Shown: positions 17,646-27,031, numbered from the stretch's first letter. The stretch is 64,000 bases of DNA from Prolixibacteraceae bacterium (GCA_019459525.1 JAIBEY010000101.1:1-64000), one strand, 5' to 3'. Notes: generated by a model not told the origin, from the letters alone. Numbers and translations: made by a program.

Positions 17646-20600
17646 TTAAAAAGTAATTGTAAGTCCAGCCATGAACGTCCTTTGTTGTGGATAATAACCG
17701 TTCGTTACTCCCGGTCTCTCAGGGTCAATACCTTCGGGCAGGCCGCTGAGCGTAAACAAGTTGGTTCCTTCAATGAAAAATCTTAGATTTTCACTGCTGA
17801 TTTTGCTGGTCAAATTCTTTGGTAAAGTATATCCGATCTGGGCCGATTTCATACGGAGGTATTTGCCGTCCCTGAACCAGAATGTAGATGCATAAGCGTT
17901 ATTTGTGTTCGGAGCGTTTATTGATAACCTTGGGAATGAAGCATTCGTGTTATCAGGTCTCCATGCTTGTTCAACTAAATATACCGGAGCATTTGCACCT
18001 GCTTTGAATGGTTTTGTGAAAATGGTATTATCGTCAGCATAGTTGTAGTAAGTCCCGGTTAGTGATATTTCACACATCGCACCTGCAGTAAAGAGCGTCG
18101 AGAAATCAAATCCTTTCCATGAAGCATGCAAGTCAAGTCCTGCAGTCAACTCGGGACGGTTTGATTTACCAACCAATGCGCGGTCCTGTGCATAAGAAAT
18201 CACTCCGTCACCATTCAAGTCTTTGTATTTGATGTCGCCGGGACGAGGTCTGGCACCCACGATGTATGCAGAGTTGTCAATTTCTTCTTCGCTTTGGAAC
18301 AATCCTTCAGCAACAAGTCCGCCCATTGCCCATGGTGATTTTCCTGTACGTTTGGCATAGTCGGGAGTGTTGGGGCTATCCTGATACTTAAGGTATCTGG
18401 TACGAGCCCAGCTGAGGTTCAATTTCGCTCCGTACTGAAAGTCTCTGTAGCTGTTTTCATGGCTCAGCATCAGGTCAATCCCTTTGGCATCAACACTGTT
18501 GTTGTTGATGTAGGTGGTATAGTAACCGCCCATAGACCCAGGCATGCCTGCTTGAGCTCCCAGAATATCGTAGGTGTAATTGTAGAAAACGTCAAATTCA
18601 ACACCCAGTTTTCCTTTCCAAAGAGATGCATCAAAACCGGCATTGTAAGCAATCATACGTTCCCATGTCAGATTCGGGTTTGAAACTGCCGTTGTCATCA
18701 GTGCATTTTGTGGTTGGCCATTCAAAACAACCTGAGGGGTTGGATTTCCATTTGAACCAATGAAGTTCATTGTACTCAGGAACGCGTATGGAGAAACGGG
18801 ATCAGAACCCAAGACTCCAATCGATGCCCTGATTTTCATGTTATCAACAAAACTAGTGGCACTTTCAAAAAAATCTTCATTTGAGATTCTCCATCCTAAA
18901 GAAAGAGAAGGGAAAAAGCCCCAACGTTTGCCACCGGTATTTCCGGAAAATTTGTAAGAACCGTCATATCGTCCGGTGAGTTCGGCCAGGTAGCGGCTGT
19001 CATAGTCGTATTTTAAACGTCCGACAAAGCCTACGCTCCTGTTGGCATCACTTGAGCCGCTAATGGGGTTATCCGCAGGCACACGGGCCATATCCAATTC
19101 CGGAAGTTCGGCGAAGTAGAATCCTTTTCCGTATGCAGCGAATTTATTGCTGGTATAGTCCCTGCTTTCCATGAGGATCATTGCATCGATATTATGCTTT
19201 CCGAAGATGTTTGCATAGTTAATACTCGATTGAGAAACCAATCTTCTCCATTGCGAATAGCCTTCGCCCAAAGATCTGTCAACCGCATTACGGGCATCCG
19301 GAGCCAAACCGTAAGTAATGTCAGTTGTAGTTGAGTTTGGTATAGTTTCAAGCAAAACATTATAAGGAGTACTGAAGTTTTTTGATACGGTACCCGATTG
19401 GTCGTAAGCTCCGGTGAATTTAAGATTTAATCCGTCAACCCAGGGAAGATCCCATTGCAAGGTTATGTTAGTTTGAATCGCAGTAGTGACAGATTTATTT
19501 TTACCGGATAAACTCGATGCAGCAATTGGGTTGATGGCGTTGTTGTATGCGTTGCGGCTTGCAACAGGAACACCGTTAATTTCTTTAGGAAGATAAGGGT
19601 GAGCAAAAACAGCCTGTTCGGCTACACTTAACCAAGGTACAGATGATGGTGTAACTCCGGCAGCAGACGATCCGCCGGCACCATAACCAGGCGTGCGTGT
19701 ATCGCCAATGTTACCTGCAACACCGAAAGTCATGTTCAGATTCTCTGCGATTTTGGCATCAATGTTACTACGCAGGTTATATCTGGTGTAGTCGAAGTTT
19801 TTGACGTTACCTTGCTGACCCATATAGCCGACAGAGGTAAAATACTTAATGCGGTCATTTCCTCCGTTAACAGTTACGCTATGTTGGCTGGTACTTCCTG
19901 TTTTAAAGGTTTCTCCGATCCAGTCGGTATTTCCCCATCCGTCGTTAGGATCATCATTGGTCATCTTAGCAATTTGGTCTTGGTTAAACACTGGCTGATT
20001 GCCATCTAAAACACTTGCTTTATTGTACCAGTAGGCATATCCAGGGCCATCCAGGAAAGTCGGGAAATTGGCATTTGCCGAAATACCGTAAGAACCTTTG
20101 TAAGTAATCTTGGCTTCGCCGGTTTTGCCTTTTTTTGTGGTGATGATGATTACCCCACCGGCACTCTGAAGACCATATACAGCAGAGGATGCAGCATCTT
20201 TCAAAACCGAAACAGATTCAATGTCACTTGGGTCAATCTCATTAATTGAACGAGGCATTCCATCAACAATGTAGGTAACACCAGCTCTTGATCCGCGGAT
20301 TCTCAGCCCTGCATTGTCGGCTCCGGGCTGTCCGGATTCCTGAACAGAAGAAACCCCAGCAACACGTCCGCCAAGGATACTGGAGATGTTGGTTGATGGT
20401 GTTTTCAAAAGTTCGGAACCTTTGATCTGGGATATTGAACCCGTCAGGCTCGACCGCTTCTGAGTTCCGTAACCAACAATGACTACTTCGTCAATGCTTT
20501 TGGTATCTTCTTCCAAAACAACATTGATTGTTTTCCGGTTAGCCACTGGTTCTTCTTTCGGATTATAACCGATATAAGAGAAAACCAGTGTCACTTTTTC

Positions 20601-20834
20601 ATTGGCAACCTGTATGGAATAGTTTCCGTTTAGGTCGGTAATGGCTCCGGTCTGGGTTCCTTTAATCATTACGCTGGCCCCAATTAATCCTTCTCCTTTT
20701 GTGTCTTTTACGCTTCCGGAAATAAGCGATTGAGCACTGATAGGTTGAGACGATAAAGCCAGACTGGCAAGAATCAGAATGCATAAAGCTATTCCCCTTA
20801 TTCTGCCTGTACTTCGAGATAGCACTTTTTTCAT
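17646..20834 (-). CDS. SusC/RagA-family TonB-dependent transporter
   Basis: A 1062-aa outer-membrane transporter importing oligosaccharides with energy from TonB-ExbBD. A signal peptide precedes a carboxypeptidase-regulatory-like domain (GSVKDTKGEGLIGASV), the TonB box region (SIDEVVIVGYGTQ), the plug (RIRGSRAGVTYIVDG, SDIESVSVLKDAAS) and a 22-strand barrel ending in an aromatic TF. I set the start at the ATG at 20834; the upstream frame to 20885 adds a non-signal tail. It pairs with the susD gene downstream and follows the second TIM-barrel hydrolase gene. Confidence 0.95.
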   Translation of the reverse strand: MKKVLSRSTGRIRGIALCILILASLALSSQPISAQSLISGSVKDTKGEGLIGASVMIKGTQTGAITDLNGNYSIQVANEKVTLVFSYIGYNPKEEPVANRKTINVVLEEDTKSIDEVVIVGYGTQKRSSLTGSISQIKGSELLKTPSTNISSILGGRVAGVSSVQESGQPGADNAGLRIRGSRAGVTYIVDGMPRSINEIDPSDIESVSVLKDAASSAVYGLQSAGGVIIITTKKGKTGEAKITYKGSYGISANANFPTFLDGPGYAYWYNKASVLDGNQPVFNQDQIAKMTNDDPNDGWGNTDWIGETFKTGSTSQHSVTVNGGNDRIKYFTSVGYMGQQGNVKNFDYTRYNLRSNIDAKIAENLNMTFGVAGNIGDTRTPGYGAGGSSAAGVTPSSVPWLSVAEQAVFAHPYLPKEINGVPVASRNAYNNAINPIAASSLSGKNKSVTTAIQTNITLQWDLPWVDGLNLKFTGAYDQSGTVSKNFSTPYNVLLETIPNSTTTDITYGLAPDARNAVDRSLGEGYSQWRRLVSQSSINYANIFGKHNIDAMILMESRDYTSNKFAAYGKGFYFAELPELDMARVPADNPISGSSDANRSVGFVGRLKYDYDSRYLAELTGRYDGSYKFSGNTGGKRWGFFPSLSLGWRISNEDFFESATSFVDNMKIRASIGVLGSDPVSPYAFLSTMNFIGSNGNPTPQVVLNGQPQNALMTTAVSNPNLTWERMIAYNAGFDASLWKGKLGVEFDVFYNYTYDILGAQAGMPGSMGGYYTTYINNNSVDAKGIDLMLSHENSYRDFQYGAKLNLSWARTRYLKYQDSPNTPDYAKRTGKSPWAMGGLVAEGLFQSEEEIDNSAYIVGARPRPGDIKYKDLNGDGVISYAQDRALVGKSNRPELTAGLDLHASWKGFDFSTLFTAGAMCEISLTGTYYNYADDNTIFTKPFKAGANAPVYLVEQAWRPDNTNASFPRLSINAPNTNNAYASTFWFRDGKYLRMKSAQIGYTLPKNLTSKISSENLRFFIEGTNLFTLSGLPEGIDPERPGVTNGYYPQQRTFMAGLTITF

Positions 20835-20884
20835 AGACCTTTTGTTTTCATTATTTTTATAAGTTACATTTAGTAAAAAGGACA

Positions 20885-22210
20885 TTATTTATCGATAGTT
20901 TGTATTTTTCCTTTAATTCCTTCTTCCAACTCCTTCCACCAACTGTTATTAATGATATGTACCACATCAAAAATCATAACCCCATCTGTTTTTTTTCGGC
21001 ACATTTTCATCGCCCGTACAAATTGCTCCGGATGTTCTTTGTATTGATCAACATACAAACCGGCATAGAGCGGAACAACACCTTTCGTCACCTTCATAGC
21101 TAACTCTGCTGAGCCTTCAACCGTATTTTCCGGATCTTTGGTTGCCCGCATTCCGGCTTCGGTGCGCGTGATTTTCTCCTCATTGAGTCTTTCAACTTCT
21201 TTGCGGCTTATTTCGGTGAAATAGCAACCCACCGTAAACAAGTCCAGAACTTCAGCATATCCGGTGTTTTTGTATTCGGGTGTTGCCCAACTGTAATCGG
21301 CTGCCGGATCGTAGGTTTTGCTGGCCCAGTTAACGCCCACATCATAGTAAGATGAATACCAGGCACCGGTATAATCTCCGTAAACGATATTTGGATTGAC
21401 GGCTTTTAGTTCTCCCTTTAATTCAACAAAATAGTTGGTGATGATAGTTGATCGCCATTCGAGCCACTTTTTGAAATATTTTCCTTCCTTGATCTCGGGT
21501 TTTTCTTTGGCTCCACCCCATTCATAAATATCTTCAGGGAAACGGGTTACTTTTTCTCCCATATAGGTTTCAAAAACTTCCCGGGAAAGAGGCGAAAAAT
21601 CAGCCTGAATGCCATCAAAACGACCACGGTCGAGCATTACTCCATCAAGTTTCGGGTATTTGCCCACCAATTCTTTCCAAAGTGAAATCAGGTATTGGCG
21701 TACTTCCGGATTCGCCGGATTCATCATGGCCGAATACTTCTTCTTCAATTGAGTTATTGGAATTATTCCTTCGGGTGTGTAGTTGATGGATTGCCAACTG
21801 GAATGAGAGGAATAAACAATGCCACGGTCGAAAAAATTATGTCCGCCTACGAAGTTGTTCATCGAAGCATGAATCCTGATTTTCCGTTGGTGTCCTTCCT
21901 TAATAAAGCATCCCAGATAATCAAACTTGGGATCACGGTTAGCGCCTTGCCATTCGTTCATCCGTGGTGCAATCTGGCTGTCAAAGAGTACCTCACCGGT
22001 TATCGGGCGCACATCAATCACAGCATCAGTAACCCCCGCCTTTACACATTTATCAAGGTACTTTTTTACAGAATCAGCATTGCTGAACCGGGCAAAATTT
22101 GCAGTAGCGTCAAACCACAATAAATTCTGTGTTTGGTGTCTGGTTTTTTTTGCTTCGCTGTGAAGCTGAAAACCGATCAATAAAATGATTAATAAGTGCC
22201 AATGTTTCAT
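20885..22210 (-). CDS. TIM-barrel putative glycoside hydrolase, periplasmic paralogue (GHL10/alpha-amylase-like)
   Basis: A 441-aa protein with a Sec signal peptide and no lipobox, so probably periplasmic. The barrel has LLWFDATANFARF, AVIDVRPITGEVLF, LDGVMLDRGRFDG and VGVNWASKTYD, matching the lipoprotein at 12822-14201 block by block. One copy on the surface and one in the periplasm suggests two stages of breaking down the same glycan. The gene lies between the epimerase and susC. A hydrolase role is inferred from the fold and context; no characterised member is recognised. Confidence 0.75.
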   Translation of the reverse strand: MKHWHLLIILLIGFQLHSEAKKTRHQTQNLLWFDATANFARFSNADSVKKYLDKCVKAGVTDAVIDVRPITGEVLFDSQIAPRMNEWQGANRDPKFDYLGCFIKEGHQRKIRIHASMNNFVGGHNFFDRGIVYSSHSSWQSINYTPEGIIPITQLKKKYSAMMNPANPEVRQYLISLWKELVGKYPKLDGVMLDRGRFDGIQADFSPLSREVFETYMGEKVTRFPEDIYEWGGAKEKPEIKEGKYFKKWLEWRSTIITNYFVELKGELKAVNPNIVYGDYTGAWYSSYYDVGVNWASKTYDPAADYSWATPEYKNTGYAEVLDLFTVGCYFTEISRKEVERLNEEKITRTEAGMRATKDPENTVEGSAELAMKVTKGVVPLYAGLYVDQYKEHPEQFVRAMKMCRKKTDGVMIFDVVHIINNSWWKELEEGIKGKIQTIDK

Positions 22211-22241
22211 AAAATATATTTGTTGGTTATAGATTTATTTC

Positions 22242-23399
22242 TTATTCAAGTATTCTCCATATTTCGTGCAACCCACGAGGCACATGGAAACAGCCTTTCC
22301 ATTTTCCGCCTTTCAGTTCAAGGAGGGGCTCACCTTGTCGGTTGAGGTAGCCAAACCATTCCGGATATTCCGGATCTTTAAAATGGGCCCAGGTGTATTC
22401 GTGAATGGTTTCGAACCAGTTTTTGCAGGCTTCATTTCCGGTAAGTTGATATCCTTTGGCCAGCGAAATGAGGGTTTCGATGTGCACCCACCAAAGCTTT
22501 TGATCCCATTCGAGCTGTTGAACCGGATGACCTTTTACATCAAGGAAATAGAAAATTCCACCATACTTCTTGTCCCAGCCTTTTTCGATTGAGCGGAGTA
22601 AAATCTCTATGCACCGGTCGATTAAAGCTCGGTCGTTGTTACGAACAGCCAAATCCATCATAAACCACATCGACTCGTTGGTATGGCCAGGATTCAGCAG
22701 TCTTCCCTCGAACGAATCGCTGAATTTTCCTTCAGGGGTAACGTTTTCGAGTATCAAACCCGACTCCTCATCATAGAACACTTCCATTACTTCCTTAATC
22801 AGTGGCTGAATCGCTTTGTTTACCTGTTCGGTGCCAAGAATCTCTTCCATAATCAGCGAAAGGTTGCACAGGATCATGGGCAACGAAAAGCTTTTCAATG
22901 GTCGTGTTCCCGGGTAAGCTTTGTTATACAATCCTTTGGTATTATTCTGACGCTTTTGGATGTTATTGAACGTATTTAATGCAAGTTGCTTGTGTTCTTC
23001 GAGTCCGGTAGCCTTGTACAGTTCGCTGAAAGCCATGGCCGCAAAGCAATCTGAGAAAATATTATAGGGTTGAACCAAAGGTTTTCCCTCGCGGGTAAGC
23101 GAAAAATACCAATTCCCCTGTTCGTCCATTCCATATTTTTTCATGAATTCGGCGCCGTGCAAAGCCATATCAAGCCATTCCTGTTTATTCTCAACCTTGT
23201 TATACAGCATCGAAAAAAGCCACACTTCCCGACCCTGAAGCCACATAAATTTATCGGTGTCAAAAACATCACCTTTGCGATTCAAACAAGTGAAATAACC
23301 ACCCATTTCGGAGTCTTTTGATTTGTTCATCCAGAACGGAACTACCGATTCAAGCAATTCTTTCTTGTATTGTCCTGCGTATTTCTTCAACTCATTCAT
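22242..23399 (-). CDS. N-acylglucosamine 2-epimerase (AGE/renin-binding-protein family)
   Basis: A 385-aa cytosolic (alpha/alpha)6-barrel enzyme that interconverts N-acylglucosamine and N-acylmannosamine at C2. Family marks are NPGHTNESMW (His239, Glu242), KLWWVHIETL (301-310) and KGCFHVPRG with His372 near the C-terminus. These match animal renin-binding protein and AGE better than cellobiose 2-epimerases. AGE-type enzymes feed N-acetylmannosamine from sialic acid or ManNAc glycans into the GlcNAc route. No sialidase or neuraminate lyase gene is in the window, so the link to sialic acid is open. It sits second or third in the PUL operon. Confidence 0.88.
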   Translation of the reverse strand: MNELKKYAGQYKKELLESVVPFWMNKSKDSEMGGYFTCLNRKGDVFDTDKFMWLQGREVWLFSMLYNKVENKQEWLDMALHGAEFMKKYGMDEQGNWYFSLTREGKPLVQPYNIFSDCFAAMAFSELYKATGLEEHKQLALNTFNNIQKRQNNTKGLYNKAYPGTRPLKSFSLPMILCNLSLIMEEILGTEQVNKAIQPLIKEVMEVFYDEESGLILENVTPEGKFSDSFEGRLLNPGHTNESMWFMMDLAVRNNDRALIDRCIEILLRSIEKGWDKKYGGIFYFLDVKGHPVQQLEWDQKLWWVHIETLISLAKGYQLTGNEACKNWFETIHEYTWAHFKDPEYPEWFGYLNRQGEPLLELKGGKWKGCFHVPRGLHEIWRILE

Positions 23400-23434
23400 T
23401 GTATTGTATTTAATATTTAGGGGATTAATTTTGC

Positions 23435-25294
23435 TTATAGCGTCTGTTCGCGGTAGTTACCGTCAAAGCCAATGGTCTTGGTTTCAAAGGGGCGAATCAG
23501 CTCGTCGATCCAAATACTTAGTTCTCTTTTTGTTATGGCCAATTCAGGATCGAATTTCCGGCCCATCCGGGCTTCCCACAATTGTTGTATCTCTCCGGAA
23601 ATATCTCGATTTAAACAGGCCTCAAGTAAATCACATGCTTTTTGTGCGGTTAACACCGCTTGATCGTTGCTTACCTCTACTTTTGGCTCAAAAGCATTCA
23701 ACCCTTCCGAAAATTCGGTCACCGTTAGTGTAGTATCCGGATAAAACCAACTCCGGTTGGCCCATTGGTGTGGTTCTCCTTTAAATTTCAGGATTCCGGA
23801 AGCAGTTACCCGTTGAATGGCCTGAAAATCTTTATCAGTCGGGCCAATATCAACCAATGGCATCAGGTAGACACCGGCATTGAGCAGGGTTTGCTGAACT
23901 TTTCGGATATTGATTTCCCTGGGATTCTGATTGTTCTGAACACTTAATGCCGCAAGTACGCCAGCGGCCTGTCCGGTCAGTAAAACGCAGGGCTGCAGGC
24001 GTGTCGATCCGTTGATGATGTTTGAAACTGAAATAGCTTTGTCTGCCACAATCAACCCGTCTATGGTTTCGGGGATAAGTGCACCCAGCGGAATATTAAA
24101 AGATGGCACTGCCGGAAATAGGATTTCGGGAGCATCGGGGTTATAATCGTGATGATGGTCAACCGGATAATCGCCAACAGAGATTCCAGTGCGGTACAAC
24201 GGTTTTCCTTCGTAAATGCGGAGCGCGTGGTTGATTGTCATTCGCTCGATCCCGCGTAGCCGGCGGCCTTCGCGGTGATAGGCAACCAGTGCCAGTTTAT
24301 CTTCAGTCGGGAACTCGTCGTCAGCCAGTCCCAGGTTTTTATAACCAAGCTCGGTTTGGATGTAATAAACAAAATTGAGCGTTCGTTCTTTGGCTTTCCG
24401 GAGTTCGTCATTGCGTTGTTCCCAGTTCAGCTCAACCACATTTAGGTAAATGTCGTTCCCGTGCTTGGGCCAGTTAATCATATATTTATTGTTTGGCAAT
24501 TTGCCGTAATCCAACATTTTTTTACAGTCAATTGCGATCGAATCTACTGTCATGGCACATGATCCTTTAAATAATTCAGGATCGTAACTGATTGGTTTTT
24601 CTATAGTTTTATCGGCATCGGGTCCAAAATCCTTAAGTATTGCGGCCCATGTCAAATCCTGAACAATGTCATTTGCCACTTCCGGAGCATTTGCTTCACC
24701 GGTAACCGATCGGGCCTCCATTCCCAAATCGTATGCAGCGCCAGCCATTGCCAATCCGTCGCCTAAGTCGGTAGCGTCAATCACCAATCTGGCCCGAACG
24801 GTTAATTGTTCCCTCTGCCTGTTCTCGAAAACCGCACCTGTAACTTTATTTCCTTCTTTCAGCACTTTAGTAAGATGATAGCCATAAATGACCGAAAGTT
24901 GCTTCTCTGAGGCGGCCATCAGTTTAAAAATACTGTCGCCAACATGTGGTTCGAACTGGGTATTGCTAACCCATCCCGTTGCAAGAGCAGCTTCTCCGCC
25001 ATAATAATTCCGGAGTTTATCCCTGAATTCGTTCCATATCCCTGAATGAAGACGATGGTTGCCATCGGTGGCACTCACGCCGGCGGCAGTAATCATACCA
25101 CCCAGCCAGGGTGTTTCTTCAACAATTAATGTGGGGGTATTCAGTCTGGCCGATTGAAGTCCGGCAGAAATTCCGCCGGTGGTCCCACCAATAACCAGCA
25201 CGTCAGTCTGACGGGTCTGTTCGTTTTGGCGGCAACCCGAAAAACTCATAAAAAGGCTACAAGCCAAAACAACCGTGTAAATTCTATTTTTCAT
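23435..25294 (-). CDS. FAD-dependent oxidoreductase lipoprotein (FAD_oxidored family)
   Basis: A 619-aa protein with a lipoprotein signal (FSGC, Cys21), so it is exported and lipid anchored. The FAD-binding Rossmann start is DVLVIGGTTGGISAG, followed by VEETPWLGGM and, further on, the second dinucleotide block VIDATDLGDGLAMAGAAYD. LQPCVLLTGQAAGVLAAL near the middle is typical of the FAD_oxidored family. The substrate is unknown; such enzymes occur in PULs and may oxidise a sugar hydroxyl. An extracytoplasmic FAD enzyme must be loaded with cofactor, so export could be via Sec with a bound-flavin route or by another path. It lies 27 nt after the DUF5009 remnant. Confidence 0.85.
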   Translation of the reverse strand: MKNRIYTVVLACSLFMSFSGCRQNEQTRQTDVLVIGGTTGGISAGLQSARLNTPTLIVEETPWLGGMITAAGVSATDGNHRLHSGIWNEFRDKLRNYYGGEAALATGWVSNTQFEPHVGDSIFKLMAASEKQLSVIYGYHLTKVLKEGNKVTGAVFENRQREQLTVRARLVIDATDLGDGLAMAGAAYDLGMEARSVTGEANAPEVANDIVQDLTWAAILKDFGPDADKTIEKPISYDPELFKGSCAMTVDSIAIDCKKMLDYGKLPNNKYMINWPKHGNDIYLNVVELNWEQRNDELRKAKERTLNFVYYIQTELGYKNLGLADDEFPTEDKLALVAYHREGRRLRGIERMTINHALRIYEGKPLYRTGISVGDYPVDHHHDYNPDAPEILFPAVPSFNIPLGALIPETIDGLIVADKAISVSNIINGSTRLQPCVLLTGQAAGVLAALSVQNNQNPREINIRKVQQTLLNAGVYLMPLVDIGPTDKDFQAIQRVTASGILKFKGEPHQWANRSWFYPDTTLTVTEFSEGLNAFEPKVEVSNDQAVLTAQKACDLLEACLNRDISGEIQQLWEARMGRKFDPELAITKRELSIWIDELIRPFETKTIGFDGNYREQTL

Positions 25295-25321
25295 ACCTAT
25301 AACATTGAACTTAAAACTTCG

Positions 25322-25507
25322 TTAGGTTCTCCAGAACCATTTGATTCGCGTAAAAAACAGGGTGATCATCGTAACCAGTGCCAGATACAATCGTTCCGGA
25401 AGTACCATGGTGAGGATCGCATATCCCCGCAATGCATCGAGTGCTGAAGCACGTTGAATGATGGCGGATGATTTTGAAATCATCACCTTATTTGTGTCTG
25501 TAGTCAT
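25322..25507 (-). pseudogene. 61-codon in-frame remnant of a DUF5009/HGSNAT-like membrane acyltransferase
   Basis: The open frame starts at the ATG at 25507 and ends cleanly. Residues 18-34 (IQRASALDALRGYAILT) match the N-terminal start of DUF5009 proteins, a family of about 370 residues and several membrane segments linked with N-acetylglucosamine use. The last 20 residues (LYLALVTMITLFF, TRIKWFWRT) look like the C-terminal membrane segment and tail of the same family. Nearly all of the middle is missing but the frame is kept, so this appears to be an internal deletion of about 300 codons. It is the first gene of the PUL operon. The alternative, a small authentic membrane protein, is less likely. 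Confidence 0.6.
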
Positions 25508-25807
25508 AGTACGTTGGCTAATCAGATTTAATAATCAACGATGCTAAATTAATTTAATTTTTTAAATATTTATTAATTTTTAAATTAATTTAATAATTAA
25601 AGCTAAAACCAGAAATAATTTAAATTAATAAATTCGAAACATGTGGAACTGCAAGAAATTCACCCATTTGGAAAGAATGTATAGTGACATTCGCGCGCAA
25701 CAATCCAGCACTTCAATACCAAAGAAGCACAACGACCTTTTTTACAAGCAAATAGGATTTTACAGAATGACCTTAGGAAATTAACTTAAACCCGATTAAG
25801 GAAAGCT
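25508..25807. other. AT-rich regulatory region upstream of the PUL, with operator-like repeats
   Basis: About 300 nt with no credible gene. The part nearest the PUL is almost pure A and T and carries the direct repeats listed separately. It lies between the PUL start (25507) and the 3' end of the ROK gene, so the PUL promoter is expected here, but I find no match to the -7 consensus on minus. Confidence 0.55.
25545..25629. repeat. three AT-rich direct repeats, putative ROK operator
   Basis: The 14-nt sequence TAAATTAATTTAAT occurs exactly at 25545-25558 and 25581-25594, with 36 nt between starts. A shortened copy, TAAATTAAT, lies at 25621-25629. All three are between the PUL start codon and the ROK gene. 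NagC/Mlc-type ROK regulators bind AT-rich palindromes, so these could be its sites. Confidence 0.4.
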
Positions 25808-27031
25808 TTATGCACTATAAAAGAGTTTATCACGAAGAATGTAACAGGCACCAATTACACCTGCCTTCGAACCCAATGACGACATTTTTAGATCCATATC
25901 GAGACTAACCAAACTAAGTGAATACTTATGAATGCTCGCGCGGACTGGCAATCTCAGGTACATTCCTGTTTCGGCAAGCGCCCCACCAAGTATGAGGAGC
26001 TCCGGATTAAAAATATTGATTAACATGGAAAGATATCTACCCATTTTACTGCCTATTTCATCAATCATTTCAATAGCCAATGTATCTTCATTTTCGGTGA
26101 CGGCAGACAGGATGTCATCAAGCGTAATATCGTCAATAGCTTTTTTCCCTGAAAGAATTGATATGGAACCTTCCTGAAGCGATTTTTTAAACTTCCGTTC
26201 CAGTGCAATTCCCGATATTTCGGTTTCGAGGCAACCTTTTTTACCACAATGACAAATAATCTCGTTGTCGAAAACCGGACTATGACCAAACTCTCCGGAA
26301 TAGCCTGATTTTCCATAATATAGTTTTCCATTGCATACAACACCAATTCCGACTCCCCATCCTATATTGACAAATATAACATCCTTCTCATTCTGCACCA
26401 CTCCGCAATTATATTCACCATAAGTCATGGCACGAGTATCATTTTCGATAAATGTTTTAATGTTTATCTGCGATTCAATTATTTCACTCAGAGGTTTTTC
26501 TTCGAAGAAAAAATAGCTATAACTAAATCCTTTGCGCGAATTAATTCGTCCGCTGAGATTAACGCATGCCCCAATGATTTTTTCGTGAGGCACTCCGCTG
26601 TCGGCTACAAATTGGTTTATAATAGAACACAATGAAGAAAGAGATTCTCGTGTGTTCTCGAGCGTATAAGTAATGTTTTCTGAAAGTTTAACAAAATTAT
26701 TATTGAAATCCTGAATTCCGATGTTGATCGAGTTTCGCTTCACCTCAACACCAAGATAGTAACAGGCATTTGGATTTATTCCATATTGCGACGGCCGTCT
26801 TCCTCCTGCAGTCCCGACTTTTCCTGCCTCGAAAACAATTTCCTCATCAATCAGTTCCGAAATAATTTTAGTAACTGTTGGCACACTAAAGTCAGTTTCT
26901 TTGCATAGTTCAGCAATAGTTGCCTCTCCCGACAAAGTTAACCGCTTAATAATGCTCTTTTTCAGTTTAATCAGTCTGAGTGCGGAAAGTGAAATATCCT
27001 CAGGATAATCGAGCAGAATAGAAAGGTTCAT
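25808..27031 (-). CDS. ROK-family transcriptional regulator
   Basis: A 407-aa regulator of the NagC/Mlc/XylR kind. An N-terminal winged helix-turn-helix (about 22-75; ATIAELCKETDFSVPTVTKI) precedes the ROK core, with ENDTRAM (196-202), GEFGH (246-250) and the zinc motif CHCGKKGCLE (260-269). The DxGxT phosphate loop of ROK kinases is absent (YLGVEVKRNS instead), so a sugar-sensing repressor is more likely than a kinase. It lies directly upstream of the PUL, on the same strand, and is the natural candidate to control it. Confidence 0.88.
   Translation of the reverse strand: MNLSILLDYPEDISLSALRLIKLKKSIIKRLTLSGEATIAELCKETDFSVPTVTKIISELIDEEIVFEAGKVGTAGGRRPSQYGINPNACYYLGVEVKRNSINIGIQDFNNNFVKLSENITYTLENTRESLSSLCSIINQFVADSGVPHEKIIGACVNLSGRINSRKGFSYSYFFFEEKPLSEIIESQINIKTFIENDTRAMTYGEYNCGVVQNEKDVIFVNIGWGVGIGVVCNGKLYYGKSGYSGEFGHSPVFDNEIICHCGKKGCLETEISGIALERKFKKSLQEGSISILSGKKAIDDITLDDILSAVTENEDTLAIEMIDEIGSKMGRYLSMLINIFNPELLILGGALAETGMYLRLPVRASIHKYSLSLVSLDMDLKMSSLGSKAGVIGACYILRDKLFYSA

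Noticed and set aside
21695-22123. 142-codon open frame on plus
   Set aside because: Antisense to the periplasmic TIM-barrel hydrolase gene, with no start context or motif.
23323-23733. 136-codon open frame on plus
   Set aside because: Spans the ends of the epimerase and oxidoreductase genes in antisense; no coding signal.
25545-25629. CRISPR-like direct repeats
   Set aside because: The repeats are pure A/T, only 14 nt, two full copies, with no spacer pattern and no cas genes.
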